Shown in pieces: positions 27,641 through 40,725 of a stretch of DNA of 64,000 nt; position 1 is the stretch's first letter; the number at the start of each line of letters is the position of its first letter. This DNA comes from Himantopus leucocephalus. Lineage: Eukaryota > Chordata > Aves > Charadriiformes > Recurvirostridae. The stretch spans positions 5,655,587-5,719,586 of the forward strand of contig RSEF01000017.1 in assembly GCA_003993805.1 (NCBI GenBank), read 5' to 3'. A program made the position numbers and the translations under genes. The notes beneath the pieces were generated by a model. It made no database searches and was not told where the DNA came from. It worked only from the letters and a program-made list of their open reading frames with translations.

Positions 27641-30600
27641 GCTCCTTGTCTCGTTAACAGTCGGGGCTTGAAATACATAAATGGCCCCTGTGGTGGCTCT
27701 GCTGCCCGCCGCTCCTCGTCTGTCAGCGGCTGGGCCCCTCTGCGCCCCTTCCAGCAGGTCGGAGGAGGAGGAGGTGGTGTTACAGAAGAAGGTTCAAGCG
27801 TGACGGTCCTGCTGCCCTTCAAAAGTAGGGGAGCTTAGAAAAAGGGTTGAAAAAAACATCAGACGAAATGGGTATATGTGGTACCAAGCTGCAGTTATAA
27901 AGCATCTGCTGACCTGTGCAAGTGTTTTCAACGTGTGTTAATGTTTCATTGATTTCTTGATATGTTTCACATTCACAGAAAATGTTTTCTCCCTAGGATA
28001 TCTTGGAAGGATGCACATCTCCTCTTGTGCTGTCCCGTTATTCTGGCTGGGTCCTAGACAGAGTGATTGGGCGATCAGCCCCAGAAACGGCGTACTCTGG
28101 AAGTTCAACGCCTAAAGAATCCACTCCCCTCACAAACCGGTCGCCTTCTCTGGAGAAGATCACGTCTGTTAGCTGCCAGGGCTCTTCACCACTTCTGTCT
28201 ACAGAGCCAAGCGAAACAAAGGTAACTCTGGTTATAATCTGTATGGGAGCAGCTGTGAGAAAAAACGTGCTGACTTGCTGCCATAAACTGTCTGATAAAG
28301 GTTGGTTTGTGCTCTGTTAATTTGTGGGGAAAAACATACTTAGTCTAAACTTTCTAGGATAAACGGGTGATGGTAAAATTGGTATTAACAGGATTTTCAT
28401 AGTAGGCCAAAAGCAAACTCCCTTTTTCTCCATAATTAAGGAAAATTTAGTTGGAGTCATATAGTTATATGGATTAGTCATGTGGGATTCATCCGTGTGG
28501 AGGGAAGGTCACAGAGTAGGATCAGGCCTGATGTAAGAGTCCGTGAGTACCCCCTTGGGTTCTCTGGAGGCTTTGAATGACTTAGATGTGTTATAGCTCC
28601 CTTTTGCAAGGTGAAAGGGTAGGAAGCTGGGCCATGAGCAGTTGAGTTGTGGAAGTAATGAAGTTGATGAAGCACCTGAAAAGAGAACAAATGTCCGTTG
28701 CTATGCATTAAATGATGACTTCACCACATAACAATGATACCGAGCAGCAAAGTTTTGCATCATCTTGGCCCCATTTAGACTTAAGAAATATATTGTGAGG
28801 AAACATCTTAATGAAGCAGCAAGATCTGATAAAAGTTATGAGAGACTCTGAAGGCTTCTCCTGAAGAACGATTCAAAGTATAAATCTGTCTTGGCTTCTT
28901 CCAGTGTAACATCTTCACTGAGTGTTAAGAGAACATGGGGAGTGTGTCTGGCCTTTCTAGGTGACAGCCTTCGTGAATGTCCTACACACTCTTGGTATCT
29001 CTGCTCCCAATTTTAGTGACTGGGAAAAATAATTATCCCAAGCTCATATAGGTGCTGGAGGATGCTCAAAATGGTGAGGGTACCCTATTGGGGTATAGAA
29101 CTACTCTAGAAAGTTGTGCATTGGTTGACTCCTTTATCTGTTTCTCTACAAATAATGTGCAGTTTAGGAGACTTGATGTACCTGGTTTCCTCCATGAGCT
29201 GCTGATACTGTATTCAGTCACTGATTTTGCTTGTATGCTGACCACGCAGGGAAATGAAAACTTTAGTCTGCTGGAAATGGATCAAGAAGTCATTTCAGCA
29301 GTTCTGCCATCTAAAGTTACAGAAGTCGAAGGCTGCATTCGGATGTACGAAGAGATGCACAGGTTGAAAGGAAAGGTAAAAGAAAAAAAAACAAACGTTG
29401 AGAGTGTATGTGAATCAGGGGAGAGCTACATAACCATATGTAGCAATGCTCTGGTAAAAGTATCAGGACAGTATGTTATCCTAAATGTTGGCCTACTTTG
29501 GGCAATTCAATTTGTATTTTCTTCTGTCCAAATTCTGGTGATTATTACATTGTGGTTCTTCTGGCACCTCTGCAATCTGCAGGAGGGGCTAAGGCAACGG
29601 CAGGAGCAGCAAGAGCAGATGGTGAGGGCAGTGTATGACCTGGCAAGTGAACAACTGAAGCGCTTTGATGAACTGAAGGAGCTAAAGCAGCATCAGGAAT
29701 TCCAAGATTTGCAAGAAGTCATGGAGAAGAGGTGAGATTAGCTCTGGTATCCTTAAAATATTATAGCGTTTAATCAATGTGAGGATTAATTCTTGTGCCT
29801 GACAATTCTACTCTAGTCACTTGTGCTTGAAAATCTTACCTGCTGCTGTTCTTACGTTATCCTGTTATTGTTTGTCTTTCAGAGTAGATCTCTGGCTACT
29901 GTTGAGGTTTCAATGGTTAGAAAGACTATATTTGTGACAGTTAAAGTTCCTTTAGCTTGGCTTATTTTAAAAGTAACTTGCTGTGTGTTTGTATTTTGTC
30001 TTGTGCATGTCTTGAATACAGTTTTTCTGTCTTTGTGTATTGTAGCTCGAAGGAGGCTCAGGGACAGCAAGAGAAGTTGAAGGAAGAACACCGACACCGA
30101 GCAAAGGTCTGAGACTTGTAAGACTTACCTTTTGTAAAAAAAATGTGACTACTCAGTGGGAACTGGAAAGACCAATTGATTCATTTGTGTTTACATGGCA
30201 GCCCTGGAATAATAATGTATTTTCTGGTGCTGTTGTAGACACCTACTGCATTGTTGTGGAAACATAGTAAAGGCACATGTGTTGTAGGAGCAGGAAGGAC
30301 CTGTAAAGCTAGAGCTGTCAGACCAGGAAGGACCTGTAAAGCTGGAGTTATTTAAATATTTTGTGTCTCCGGTGTGTTTTTCTCCCTAGGTATTAAACCT
30401 AAGACTGCGCGAGGCAGAGCAGCAGAGGCAGCGTCAGGAAGAGCTGGAGCGTTTGCGTAAGGAAGAGGGCCAGGAAAGATTGCGTCGCCTTTACTCCATA
30501 CAGGAAGAAGTGCTGCAGCTTAACCAGCAGATTGATCCCAATTACAGACACAAAGACTTGCCAAGAATTGATCTTTCTGCATACAGTAATCGTGGCAACC

Positions 30601-33600
30601 AGATCTGTGGGCTGGTGTCAGGACTCATCCGCACCACAAGTGAGGTAGAGGCTCTAGAGTTGTTCTTAACTTTGGTTGTCATTCCTTCGTAAAGCTTCCT
30701 GTAGTTGTCTTCAAAGGCAGCTTGTTATGAGGCCATTAAATAAGATGTCACAGAAATGTTTTTAGATACTCATCCTATAAAGCGTCTTATTTAAAAGGAG
30801 AATTCTTTTCTATGGCACTTTAGCTGTTCTCTTGAAAATGGCTTATAAAAATGCATGAGGATTTCTGCAGGAGAAAGATTCAATATTAAAATACTGTAAA
30901 CTCTTGATGCTGTAAAGTTCCTTTTTGAGACAACCATGGAAGCAGAGTGGTTCATAAATTGTTAAACACTGAACATATCCTCCTATATTCATAAGCCTTT
31001 TTGTAGTAACTAGGTGTCCTGGTTTGAGGTAGTTTAGTTCCTTCTAAACTCATAAGTCTCTTTTTCCCTCCTCTGCCTCTCTCTTTGAAGAGGGGTAGGG
31101 GGAGTATCTGTTGCTTGCCCGATGGCCGGTTCGGCCTAAACCACAACACCAGGCTTCCTTTAAAGTTTTTTTTTCTCTGTGTAAAGGTGTGGTACAAACC
31201 TTGAGAAATCAAACACTATAATAAGGCTAACTCTCTGTTCCAGCTTGTCACAGCTGGCTTGCTGCAGAGGAAGCTGTCCACGCTTTGCATTGGGGTTTAC
31301 CTTAAACTTATCAAAGTATGTTTCTAATTTTTGTTTTCCAAGATCTTGTGAGATCTAGTCATGGGCTAACATTATTTACAAATGTTATGACCAATGTTAA
31401 TGTACAAATAAAGGAGAAAAAGATATTTTCATCAAAGAGGATAATATGTGTAGTGGGCTCCCAGGTGATCTGAAGGCTAATGCTTCGTAGGCTCCTTGCT
31501 CTTGCCATTGGTCCACAGATAGTGGAGCAAAAGATTGATGCTATATTACCTCCTCTGTTTCTTTCAGAGGGGTTTCCCTTCTCAAGCAGACGTGGCCAAT
31601 ACTGAACGAGCACTGCAGGAGATGCGAGGGTTAATATCCAGCATGCAGCAAGAAATCGCTGCAGCTGTGGAAGAAAAAAGGAGGAGAGATGAAGAGGAAG
31701 AGAGACAAAAGCAGAAAGAGTTACTGAAAAAAGAGCAGGTGAAGGCTCAGACTCCTGCCCCTGCACAGCAGTCAGGTGGAAAGCAGCAGAAGGAAGGTTG
31801 GTTAGGCTTTTTTTTCCTTGTTTTTTTGTTTGTTTTTTTCTTGCCCCTCCTTACACACTCTTTTACTGTTAGGCTAAATACTACTTTGGAATCTTATTGT
31901 TGTGAAAACATACTTTCTTGTAGCCTTTACTTTTAGTACAACTAGTAAAATGGGTATAGGACTGCTGGCAGCAAACTTTTGAAATGAAACTGATGCAGCA
32001 TAAATTGTATTAACTGGAGCAAAACCTGCTCTTCCTAGACTGTATGCCATATATTGGAATATTGGAGAATAACATTGTGCCTTCTTCTGAGTGTAGATGG
32101 CTCATGCATGAGATGACAAAACATACAAGGACAGACCACTAAAATAGCTTCCTTCTTGAGCAGAAGTTAAATCCAGATATCCTGCAAATACAAGCTACTA
32201 AGCTGAAGAAGGACTCCTGTATAGCTTGCAGACTTGTAGTTCATTTATGAGCATAACTTTCTAAACTAAATTCTGGGAAGAAAGCACTCATGCAGCTGTT
32301 AGTTCCTTGCAATTTTTTTTTAAAAGTTTTCCTAAGGTTTTCTAGAGTTTTAGGTCTGTCTTAGCCTTCTGCTTTGCTTTTTTTTTTCTTTAATATCAGG
32401 ACTTCAAGTCAAGGCAGAAGAAAGTACCATGCAGTGGTACCAGCAGCTTCAAGATGCTGCTGAGCAGTGCATTGCTTCTTTCAGTGGAATCAGCAACTGC
32501 AAAGACAACAATGAGGTATGAACAAATGATTAATACTGCTGAAGAGTGATTGTCTTAATTTCTAGGGGAAATAGAACATCCATTAAAAAAAAGAAAAACA
32601 ATTCTAACTTAGCAGCCTCTATTAACAATCTGCTCATGCAAACTATCATAGTAGTTTACTTGTCTGTAAAGGTTTTTAAAGTTATTTGTTTGTTCTGCAG
32701 GTTAAGAAGATAAAAACAGACTTGCAGAAAGCAGCTACGATCCCTGTGAGCCAGATCTCTAGAATAGCAGGTCAGGAAAACGCCAAGAACCCAATCCAAC
32801 TGCAATGCCTGTTGCTGTAAAGATTTTCCTAGGACACAACATATCCAATGTTACTCTATTTACACCTACAGCAGAAAGCTGGTGTGCATACAGTCCAGGT
32901 TTTGCAGCACAGTGTTTGCTTATGTTTTGAAGGTCTGTTGCTTCCCTTGGAGGTGTCTTGCTTCATCATGATGTTTCTTTAAAGTTTCTTTAATCAGATG
33001 TAGCAAACATGCAGTTTGAGGTGCCTTGCCCTTCAGGGTGTAGGTCTACTTTAGTGAAGTTGATGTTGTCTGGTTAAAACTTGTCTGCTGTTTCCTAATC
33101 TTCTGTCTCCATACGTTCCTTATATATTGGCAGGCTCTCAGCTGAGAGAGATATTTGACAAGATCAATAACCTGCTCTCTGGAAAGTCTGTTCTGAGTGG
33201 AGGGCGAACTGTGTCTGTGACTCAGCATCCACAGGGTCTGGATTTTGTTTATTACAAACTGGCGGAGAAATTTGTGGTGAGGAAATCTTCTCTTTATTGG
33301 GGTGGCAAAAGTAGCTAGTGCTTTGAGAAGTTCTTTTGGACAGTGTCCTCTGTATTCAACTAGTAAGAACAAAATTGCTAGGTGTTTAGCTTCTATATGT
33401 TAATGTTCGTATTGATTAGAGAAAGTGCCTTTTGGATTAAAAAAAAAAAAAAGTGCAAGAACTTAGTTTCTCTTTCTCTCCCATCCCCTATTTTATCTTG
33501 TCTAGGAGGAAGAACTATTTTCAATTCCAGGCTTACATGTTACATATTCTGAACTAGTTAGGTACAGCCTTAGTGGAAAACAGGTTGATAGTTAATTTAT

Positions 33601-36600
33601 GATCTATCACAAAACTATATATATGCTCAAAACCTTACATCTTGGCAGAACTTGGGCGGGGGGAGTGACAGCCCGAGAGGCCAACTTCTGTCCCTGCTGT
33701 GTAGTTAGCACCTCCCAAGAAACAAAGTGTCATTGTTTGAGTTGCTGTTTGAAGTTTGCGGTATTTTTCTGTATTCTTTATTTGCTAAATTTGGGCTGTT
33801 TGAAACTTTGTTTTGTCCCTGCAGTGACAAATACATGCAAGAATTAGCCCATGGAGTAAAACTGACTGATTTGTAAACATTTGAAAATGACTGTTTGGAG
33901 TGAAAATATCTGTGCAGCCTTGCACTTTGTGCCTGTGTTCGCTAACCCCTTTTTTCTGTCCCGAGCCAAAGTTTATTGTCATCCTCTGTGGGAGCTGAGG
34001 ACGTAGGGCTTTATCAGCTTTTCTGTGGTTGGCTACAGAGTCATGGAAACATTAGGATCCTTTATTTGAGACTAATTACACAAAAAAGAGGATTTTTTTT
34101 GTCTGAGAAATGGCTTGAAGGGGTAGGGACTGACTTTCCTTCCCCCCTCCAGAATCAAGGAGAAGAAGAAGTAGCTTCTCACCGTGATGCAGCTTTCCCG
34201 ATTGCTGTGGTGGCCTCAGGAATCTGGGAAATGCACCCTCGAGTTGGAGACCTCTTTTTAGCTCATCTGCACAAAAAGTGCCCCTATTCTGTGCCGTTTT
34301 ACCCTGCATTGAAAGAAGGGACTTCTATGGAAGAGTATCAGAGGTAAATTTATTACTGGACTCCTTCAGCATGAACCCTGCAAGGGTGAAGACTGTATTC
34401 TTCTGAGTGAACTCCACCTTTCCCCATCTCTGATTATGTAGGCACTGTGACATGCTGGCATAGACTCTGGAGATGCACTCACAAGTGTGCAGCTCCCCTG
34501 GCCCTGTTTCCCTGGAGGATGCTGTGTCCTTCAGCTTTGGAAGTGCTCTTCTGCTTCTTCTTTCTCATCCTTCTCAAGGAACAGTTGATAGCCATAGCTT
34601 GATTCAAGTTGAAAATACCCAGTATGGAACCTAAATATTCTACATGGTATAAAATAGTGGAACATATGACCCAGAGGGTAATGATCAGCCTTTGCAATAA
34701 TTCTTGTATGGTTTTGGAGTATCCCTCTTCTCAGTACAGTTGACTTTAAGCTGAGAACTGCAGGGACTCAAGTGAATGTGTTTTGCTGTACTAATACTGG
34801 AATGTCTTCTCGTACTTAGGATGCTTGGATATCAAGTTAAGGATTCCAAGGTGGAAGAGCAAGATCATTTTCTTAAACGGATGTCAGGACTGATTCGTCT
34901 TTATGCTGCTATCATTCAACTCCGGTGGCCTTATGGAAACAAACAAGGGGTATGTGTGTATGGCATTATAATTAAGACCTTGTTACTATCCCAAGAGTCT
35001 ATTAAATGTATTGTAAACATGATTTATAGTTAATGTGTGCTGAACTTAAACCAGCTCATAATATATTTGAAGGGAGATAGTCGTAGCCATAATCAACAAA
35101 GCAATGCAAAGTAATTTGTAGTGTAGAGCTTTACTCGCTTTCTTTATATTTTCATAGTGATCAAATTTTATGTTAGGCTGTTGTAAAATAACTTTATGAA
35201 GAAAAAAGTATATCAGAAAACTGCCTGTTTTAATAATGGTATTTTGCAAGTCGTAAAGCAAGTGGTGGGTAGGTTTTTTGTTGCTTTATAGACACATCCT
35301 CATGGGCTGAACTATGGATGGCGCTGGCTTGCTCAGATGTTGAATATGGAGCCTCTGGCAGATGTGACAGCTACACTACTTCTTCATTTTCTGGAGGTAA
35401 GCGATGTGGATTACTGGTAGCTAAAGGGAACTAAATTGGCAACATTTTAGTTTCTGAAGGGATTGCTGAGGCGAGGTTCATTGTGATTTTAACAGCAGGG
35501 TTTTTTTTTAACTTGTCCTTATTCTTTCAGAAAGGAATGTGAATATTTCCACATTCTTGCAAATATAGCTTTGGAGCTGAGTGATTTAAAAACTGAAGTT
35601 TTTATACACGCAACTTCTGTTGTTGTATTTGGTTCCATTTAAGGTTCCTGATGTTTTAAAAATAGTTGCACGGTCCTGTAAGAATAAGGTCTGCTAAGCA
35701 CTTGGCATCAGTTTGTACAATGCAATGAGGTCCTGTGGTCTTTTCCAGCTGAATTAGGTCATAAACCAGGATGGCGTTTTCAGGTTGAAAAGGACAGAGC
35801 CCAATGTATGTTAATCCTGTATCCTAGGATATAGGCCTGTGCTAAATAAGAGCCAAAGTTAAAGGCTGAAGTCAGGAGACAAATGCTGTTGAACACAAGC
35901 AGCTTCTGTGCTTACCAAACGCCTTCTAAAGAACTTTAAAAGTAGAAATGAGACAGTAAAGTGCAAAGTGAAATACAGCATGGGGATTCCGTTAGTAGTG
36001 GTGAAGTTTGAGGAACAGTCGTCCTGTAAACTGATTGTATGAAGAAAGCTGATGAATTCACGCTGCAGTAACTGAGATGGGGAAATGACCACAACATGCC
36101 CTAGCAAATGGTATTAGGGAAGGCTGTTATTTCTGGAGGGAGACCGGAGTGAGAGGAAGAATAGCATAAGATTGCTATCAGCGGCCATCACACAGTCAAC
36201 AAGAAAACAAGGTGATTGTGGTAGCAGTAATGGCATTTAGAGGATTTGCTTCTTTATTGTAGGTGTAGGTATGTTTCTTGAAATGTCTGGATAAAATACT
36301 AAGTGGTTGATATTGAATGGGTTCATTGAAGTTGTCATGCCAGTCTGAAACCCAATTCTGGAACCTGGTCTTTGTGGATTTCTGTACCATAGGTGTGTGG
36401 CAACGCTCTCATGAAACAGTATCAGGTTCAATTCTGGAAAATGATGTTGCTTATCCGAGAAGACTATATCCCAAGGTATGATATCTGTGGTTAGGAATGG
36501 GAAATAATCCTTGTTTTTTACTTCATGGGTGTTTGCTCTTAAATGACTCGTCCATCTTTTCCAGTCTCTGCCATCCCCCCCACCCCCCCCACCCCCCCAC

Positions 36601-37505
36601 CCCCTTGTAAATCGAACCCAACTCTCTAAGTAGATTTTGAAACATGCTGTTATTTCTGCAGAATTGAAGCAATTACCAGCTCTGGACAGATGGGCTCTTT
36701 AAAGCGTTTCAAGCAATTCTTGGAGGTAAAGCAGGGTTTGGGTTTTTTTCAGTTTTCAAGTGTTTTGTGTTTGTTTTTTTTCCCCCTTCGTTTGATACAT
36801 GCATCATTTTGCTAACGAGGCTGGTGCTGCTTGCAGCATTCCTGATAGTGCAGACCCATCACTATGATGTAACCCGTCTTTTATAACTTTTCAGTTACTG
36901 AATTACCTTTATGATAGTTATGGTGTCAAGCATCTCCTTTCTTACCTTACATCTAATTTTTCTCAGTGAAAATGTATTTTGACTATAAATGAAGTTCAGT
37001 GAGACTAGTTGCAGTGAGAGATGTACAGGTTGAGAAGGATTCTGCTGAGTCATTTCTGTAACAGCTGTTTTTTATCAGTGGTTAGCTTGTTTTTATCTGT
37101 TGTCCTGATTAGATACATGAGGAAGTAGACACTTTGAACCGTGCTCTGTAGGGTTTGTTTAGCATTGTGTTCTGCATCTTTTTTTTTTTTAAGAAAGCTT
37201 GCAAAACTGTAAAATACTTGATTACTTAAATTGTTTTGTGAATGTTGACTTAAATTATGATATTAAACTGTTTGCTTCAGTGTTTGTGCTTTTATTTCAT
37301 AATTAATTTTGGTACATTTTATTAGCAATGCTTTGAATGTGTGCAGAGTAAGAGCCATCAAAATTCCTGAGAAGAGATGGCAAATTAAGATACACATTTC
37401 TTTTTCCTTTGTTCTTTGTCTTACTCTCTCCACTAGAAATGTCTACAGCAGAAGGAAATTCCATTACCAAAGGGCGCTCTGCAGTCTTCCTTTTGGAGAT
37501 CATAA
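27392..37505 (+). CDS. GLE1: mRNA export factor GLE1
   Basis: A nuclear-pore mRNA-export factor that, with inositol hexakisphosphate, activates the DEAD-box helicase DDX19 on the cytoplasmic face of the pore; it also acts in translation and stress granules. Coding exons: 27392-27487, 27997-28221, 29250-29375, 29583-29731, 30046-30106, 30390-30644, 31568-31796, 32400-32515, 32701-32770, 33134-33276, 34153-34343, 34820-34949, 35292-35396, 36393-36475, 36662-36725 and 37437-37505. The frame is continuous, giving 703 residues (human ~698). The start has a strong context (GCC ATG G). Order of parts: N-terminal nucleoporin-binding segment ([15 protein letters not shown]), a Ser/Thr/Pro-rich linker, a charged coiled coil (~residues 145-370), then the conserved helical C-terminal domain ([56 protein letters not shown]). 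The last exon, ending SSFWRS, is the pore-targeting tail of the GLE1B isoform. Donors GTCTGA (30107) and GTTGGT (31797) are weak. Confidence 0.96.
30291..30350 (+). repeat. 33-bp tandem duplication in GLE1 intron 5
   Basis: CAGGAAGGACCTGTAAAGCT occurs at 30291 and again at 30324, a 33-bp period; similarity continues with single mismatches. It lies 40-100 nt upstream of the exon at 30390. Confidence 0.85.
31015..31148 (+). mobile_element. 134-bp LTR- or MITE-like element
   Basis: Starts TGTCCTGGTTTGAG and ends CCTAAACCACAACA. The ends are imperfect terminal inverted repeats (10 of 14) with TG...CA termini. The flanks CTAGG (31010-31014) and CCAGG (31149-31153) look like a 5-bp target-site duplication with one change. 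It resembles the ends of avian ERV LTRs but is far too short for one. It lies in GLE1 intron 6. Confidence 0.55.
36575..36604 (+). repeat. (CCCCCCCA)n C-rich minisatellite
   Basis: Blocks of seven to eight C separated by single A. It is in the short GLE1 intron 14, ~58 nt before the exon at 36662; the complementary strand could form a G-quadruplex. Confidence 0.85.
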
Positions 37506-37577
37506 ATCAGCTTATATTTCTTTCCCTCTGGATGTCAGTGCTTTCAGACCTGGCTTCCTGTTTATATGTAAAGGCAA

Positions 37578-37583
37578 AATAAA
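37578..37583 (+). terminator. GLE1: Polyadenylation signal AATAAA (GLE1)
   Basis: Canonical AATAAA 73 nt after the GLE1 stop, followed by TGTATGTTGTATGT, a TG-rich downstream element. This implies a very short 3' UTR. Confidence 0.75.
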
Positions 37584-37599
37584 TGTATGTTGTATGTAG

Positions 37600-40240
37600 A
37601 GGAATCAGGAGAAAATATTCCATCAGGCTGTTAATGTGTAATTCATCACAACTTATGTTGGGCAGAACATGTGTTTAATTTGTTGCAAATAATTGGAAGC
37701 TATGCTATTGGAAACATAGCTTTGCTATGTTTTTTTGTAAGTTTTTGTATAGTAATTTATGGAAAATTGATGACTCTTCCGTCATATGTTTAAACATGCA
37801 GAAGATGTTTTAAATATAGCATCCTGATGACCTCTGGGCTTCCGAGATAAGAGACTCTTGGGCTGAAAATTTGCACAGTGCTGTTCTGTTCATGGAAGTG
37901 AAAATACCTCACAGCTTTATGAAGTCTTAACAGAGTAATCAATCTCAGAAACTTACCAGTAGAACTTTATTTTTGTTTTTGTTATATCTGTCTTTTATAA
38001 TTCAATTTTAATTATGCTGATGTACTTGCATCCTGTTTGCCTCAACAACATCTTAAAACTTCAGGGAGATCGGTGAAGGCATTTGGCCTGGCAGTGTTGA
38101 CGCTTCTCTCTGTTGAATGTAATTTTGCTCCAAGAGGCAGTACTCTCGATTTAAGAGAGGTAGAATCACTTTTTTAAAATGTTTGCATGGATGATAGTAA
38201 CTTCATGGGGGAAGAGCAGAGTTCCTGAAACTACAGAATTTCTGTGACCGTTATCCATCAGATGGATGGAAGCTAATAATCTGTTTTCTTATTTAAAAGA
38301 AAAAAAAAATGGCAAAATGGTGCATTCATTCTAGCACTTTTGCTGATGTTCTGCCATCATTTGAGGGAGAAATGGTATGCTTGGGTTACCTAAGGTGCAT
38401 TTTATAAGGGCTTTTTTAATGTAAATGGATTTCTTCCTTATTATTGTTATGGTATTTTATGTATCAAGTACTGTAATACTTTTGTACCAATGGTGGATTA
38501 TTCTGAGAATAGTTCATTCTAGAAATATGTTTAAATTAATATTAAAGTTTGGTTTTTTCTTTGTACTCTGGAGTTTATGCTGTTTGTTTTTTCTGTCGAA
38601 GAGGGATGGTTAAGAAAATCTACAGCTCCTTGGTGAATACAGGAGATAGACAGTATGGGAGATCAGAGTGATGGGAGATCTGTCTGATTTATGGTGCACT
38701 GTCCTTGAACTATTTTTGGTGGCCTCTAAGATGAGGAGATTTGCTTCAGAGTTCTAGAAGGCTGTGCATGATTTTGGCAATATACTGTTGCAAGTTAAAA
38801 ATTATTATTTTTACCAGATCAGTTTTTGTTATTCCTAGAGGCACCGCAATATGAAGCTGTAGAAAGCAGAGTTGAGGCCATGAGAATCTGAATTCGATTT
38901 TTATATATCCCTTGAGATTTCTGAGAAGAGGTTGTAACACGTACTTTGGAATTCAGGCCTTTAAAACCTTTAACCTTGGCTTTAAAATTGTCTGGTAAAT
39001 AAGTTAAGTTTGTATTTGGTTTATATATTTTGTAAACTGAATTTGGAATTCTTTAGACTGATGTTACTGGTGATTGTTCTGGGGTACTGGAAATCTCCTT
39101 CCAGTATCCTTTTGCAGGTAACGCTGAAGCAATATACAACTTTCCTTAGTATACTTGAAAATGTTTGGGTTTTTTTCTACTGAGCAGAGATGTTTTAATT
39201 ACATCTTGTGTATCTACAGTTATGTTGGAGACTCACTTTGCCAAGACAGTAATTGGTACTGGCTGTTAGAAACAATTGCCTGCCTGTGCCAAAACACAAG
39301 GAGTGATTTGATGATGTATATATAAGATACAATAGCTTGCTTTTTTTTTTTTGCTGACAGGTACTAGGGTTTTCTAATACTTGCGGGGGGAATATATCTT
39401 CTAAATAACAAACATGGTATCCTTTTCTGTTTCAGTAAAGGGCGTCCAGATACCTACTATTTCAAAAACATTAATAAGGTTTTCTAATTGAATAATGAGT
39501 GCACTTCAAAAGAATCATAATATATCAGTATTTATTTTTAGATGTAGCTTATGATTTCATCTACTGCTTGAACTGATCATTAACTTGTATTATGTTATTC
39601 TGGTTTTTGTCATTTTAGCAGCTTTAAATGATAGCCATTTGGTGTTAGGAAGATGCAGTGCAAATAAGGTCTTATGCATGTATTCATGGCATTGTCATAT
39701 TTGATACGAATGTGCGTATGACAAAGGAGAGCATCTCGGCTGTGAAAATACTGTGCATTCAGGGCAAGATGCATTAAAATTGCCGTGAGTCATACTCTGC
39801 CTTGGAGACAATAGTTCCAGGCAGTCCCGCGGGTTGCGATGCAATGTCACTGCAAGTGTGCTTTTTCCATTTAAGTACTTTTTAATAAAAGTGTTACTAA
39901 CTCAAGTCACTCAAACCCACTCACCACTTTGATCCCATGAAGTTCTTGCTGCCTTAGAAGACCTCTTTAAAAAAAAAAATAAATTAGAACTTCTTTGCCG
40001 TGTCTATTTTAAACATCTACTTTATACTAAAGGCTCATTTTCCTTTGAATTTATGTATCGGCTTTTCAAAAATAGCTTTCTTCCGACACGCGTTTGCAGC
40101 CTTTTGATGCTCTGTCCTTGCCAGGCGTCTTTGTGACTGTGACACTGCGCGTTGCTTCAGAAGGAGATCCTTACCCATATATATTTTTAATAATGTAAAA
40201 CTAATGGGGCTGCTGCTTTGCGTCTGGCCTGTTTTGAATT
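37600..40240. other. GLE1-SPTAN1 intergenic region
   Basis: About 2.6 kb of AT-rich sequence with long A/T runs. I see no exon-like ORF, RNA gene or recognisable transposon. CpG density rises from ~40240 into the SPTAN1 promoter. Confidence 0.5.
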
Positions 40241-40703
40241 GTAAAACCTGTCGCCCCTCCTCTGCCGCCGCGGCAGCCCGGGCCTTCAAGAGCCCAGACT
40301 CACCCTGCCTGAGGAGAGAGGGGCAGACACCCCAGCTGCCGCCATGCTGCACGGACATTTTAACTGATTCACAATGCAATCCTGTCTTTTTTTTTTTTTT
40401 TCTCGCGTCCGAGGCCGGTCACCGTACGTCGGAGAGGCAATGCCCGAAGCCCGCGGCCCCGCCGCTGCTGAGGGGGCACAAACGCCGCCGCCACCCTCCT
40501 CAGCCCGCCCCGCCGCTCGGCTCTTTCCGGAGCCCGTCGGTACTTTCCGGAACCCCTCGGCTCCCTCCGGCCCTCCCCGCATGCGCCGCTGCTGCAGTTC
40601 GCCTGCCGAGCTCGGGTGGGTGGGGTCCTCCCCCCCCTCGGCTCACGACTCTTTCCGAAGCCCTTCGTCCCTTTCCGCCAGCCGGCAGACCGTTCTGCGG
40701 CGC

Positions 40704-40711
40704 TGACGTCA
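40704..40711 (+). promoter_or_regulatory. SPTAN1: cAMP response element TGACGTCA
   Basis: A perfect palindromic CRE 14 bp upstream of the TATA-like box, a spacing used by CREB/ATF-responsive promoters. Responsiveness is inferred. Confidence 0.65.
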
Positions 40712-40725
40712 CCTCCGGGCCGCCT

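Noticed and set aside
28700..28830. A possible C/D-box snoRNA (ATGATGA followed later by CTGA) in GLE1 intron 2
   Set aside because: The boxes are ~110 nt apart with no terminal stem or box C'/D' pattern that I can see.
29052..29735. A 227-residue ORF that could be taken for a single gene
   Set aside because: It is GLE1 exons 3 and 4 joined by stop-free introns. The exon boundaries and GLE1 homology explain the coding parts; only the open intron is noted as a finding.
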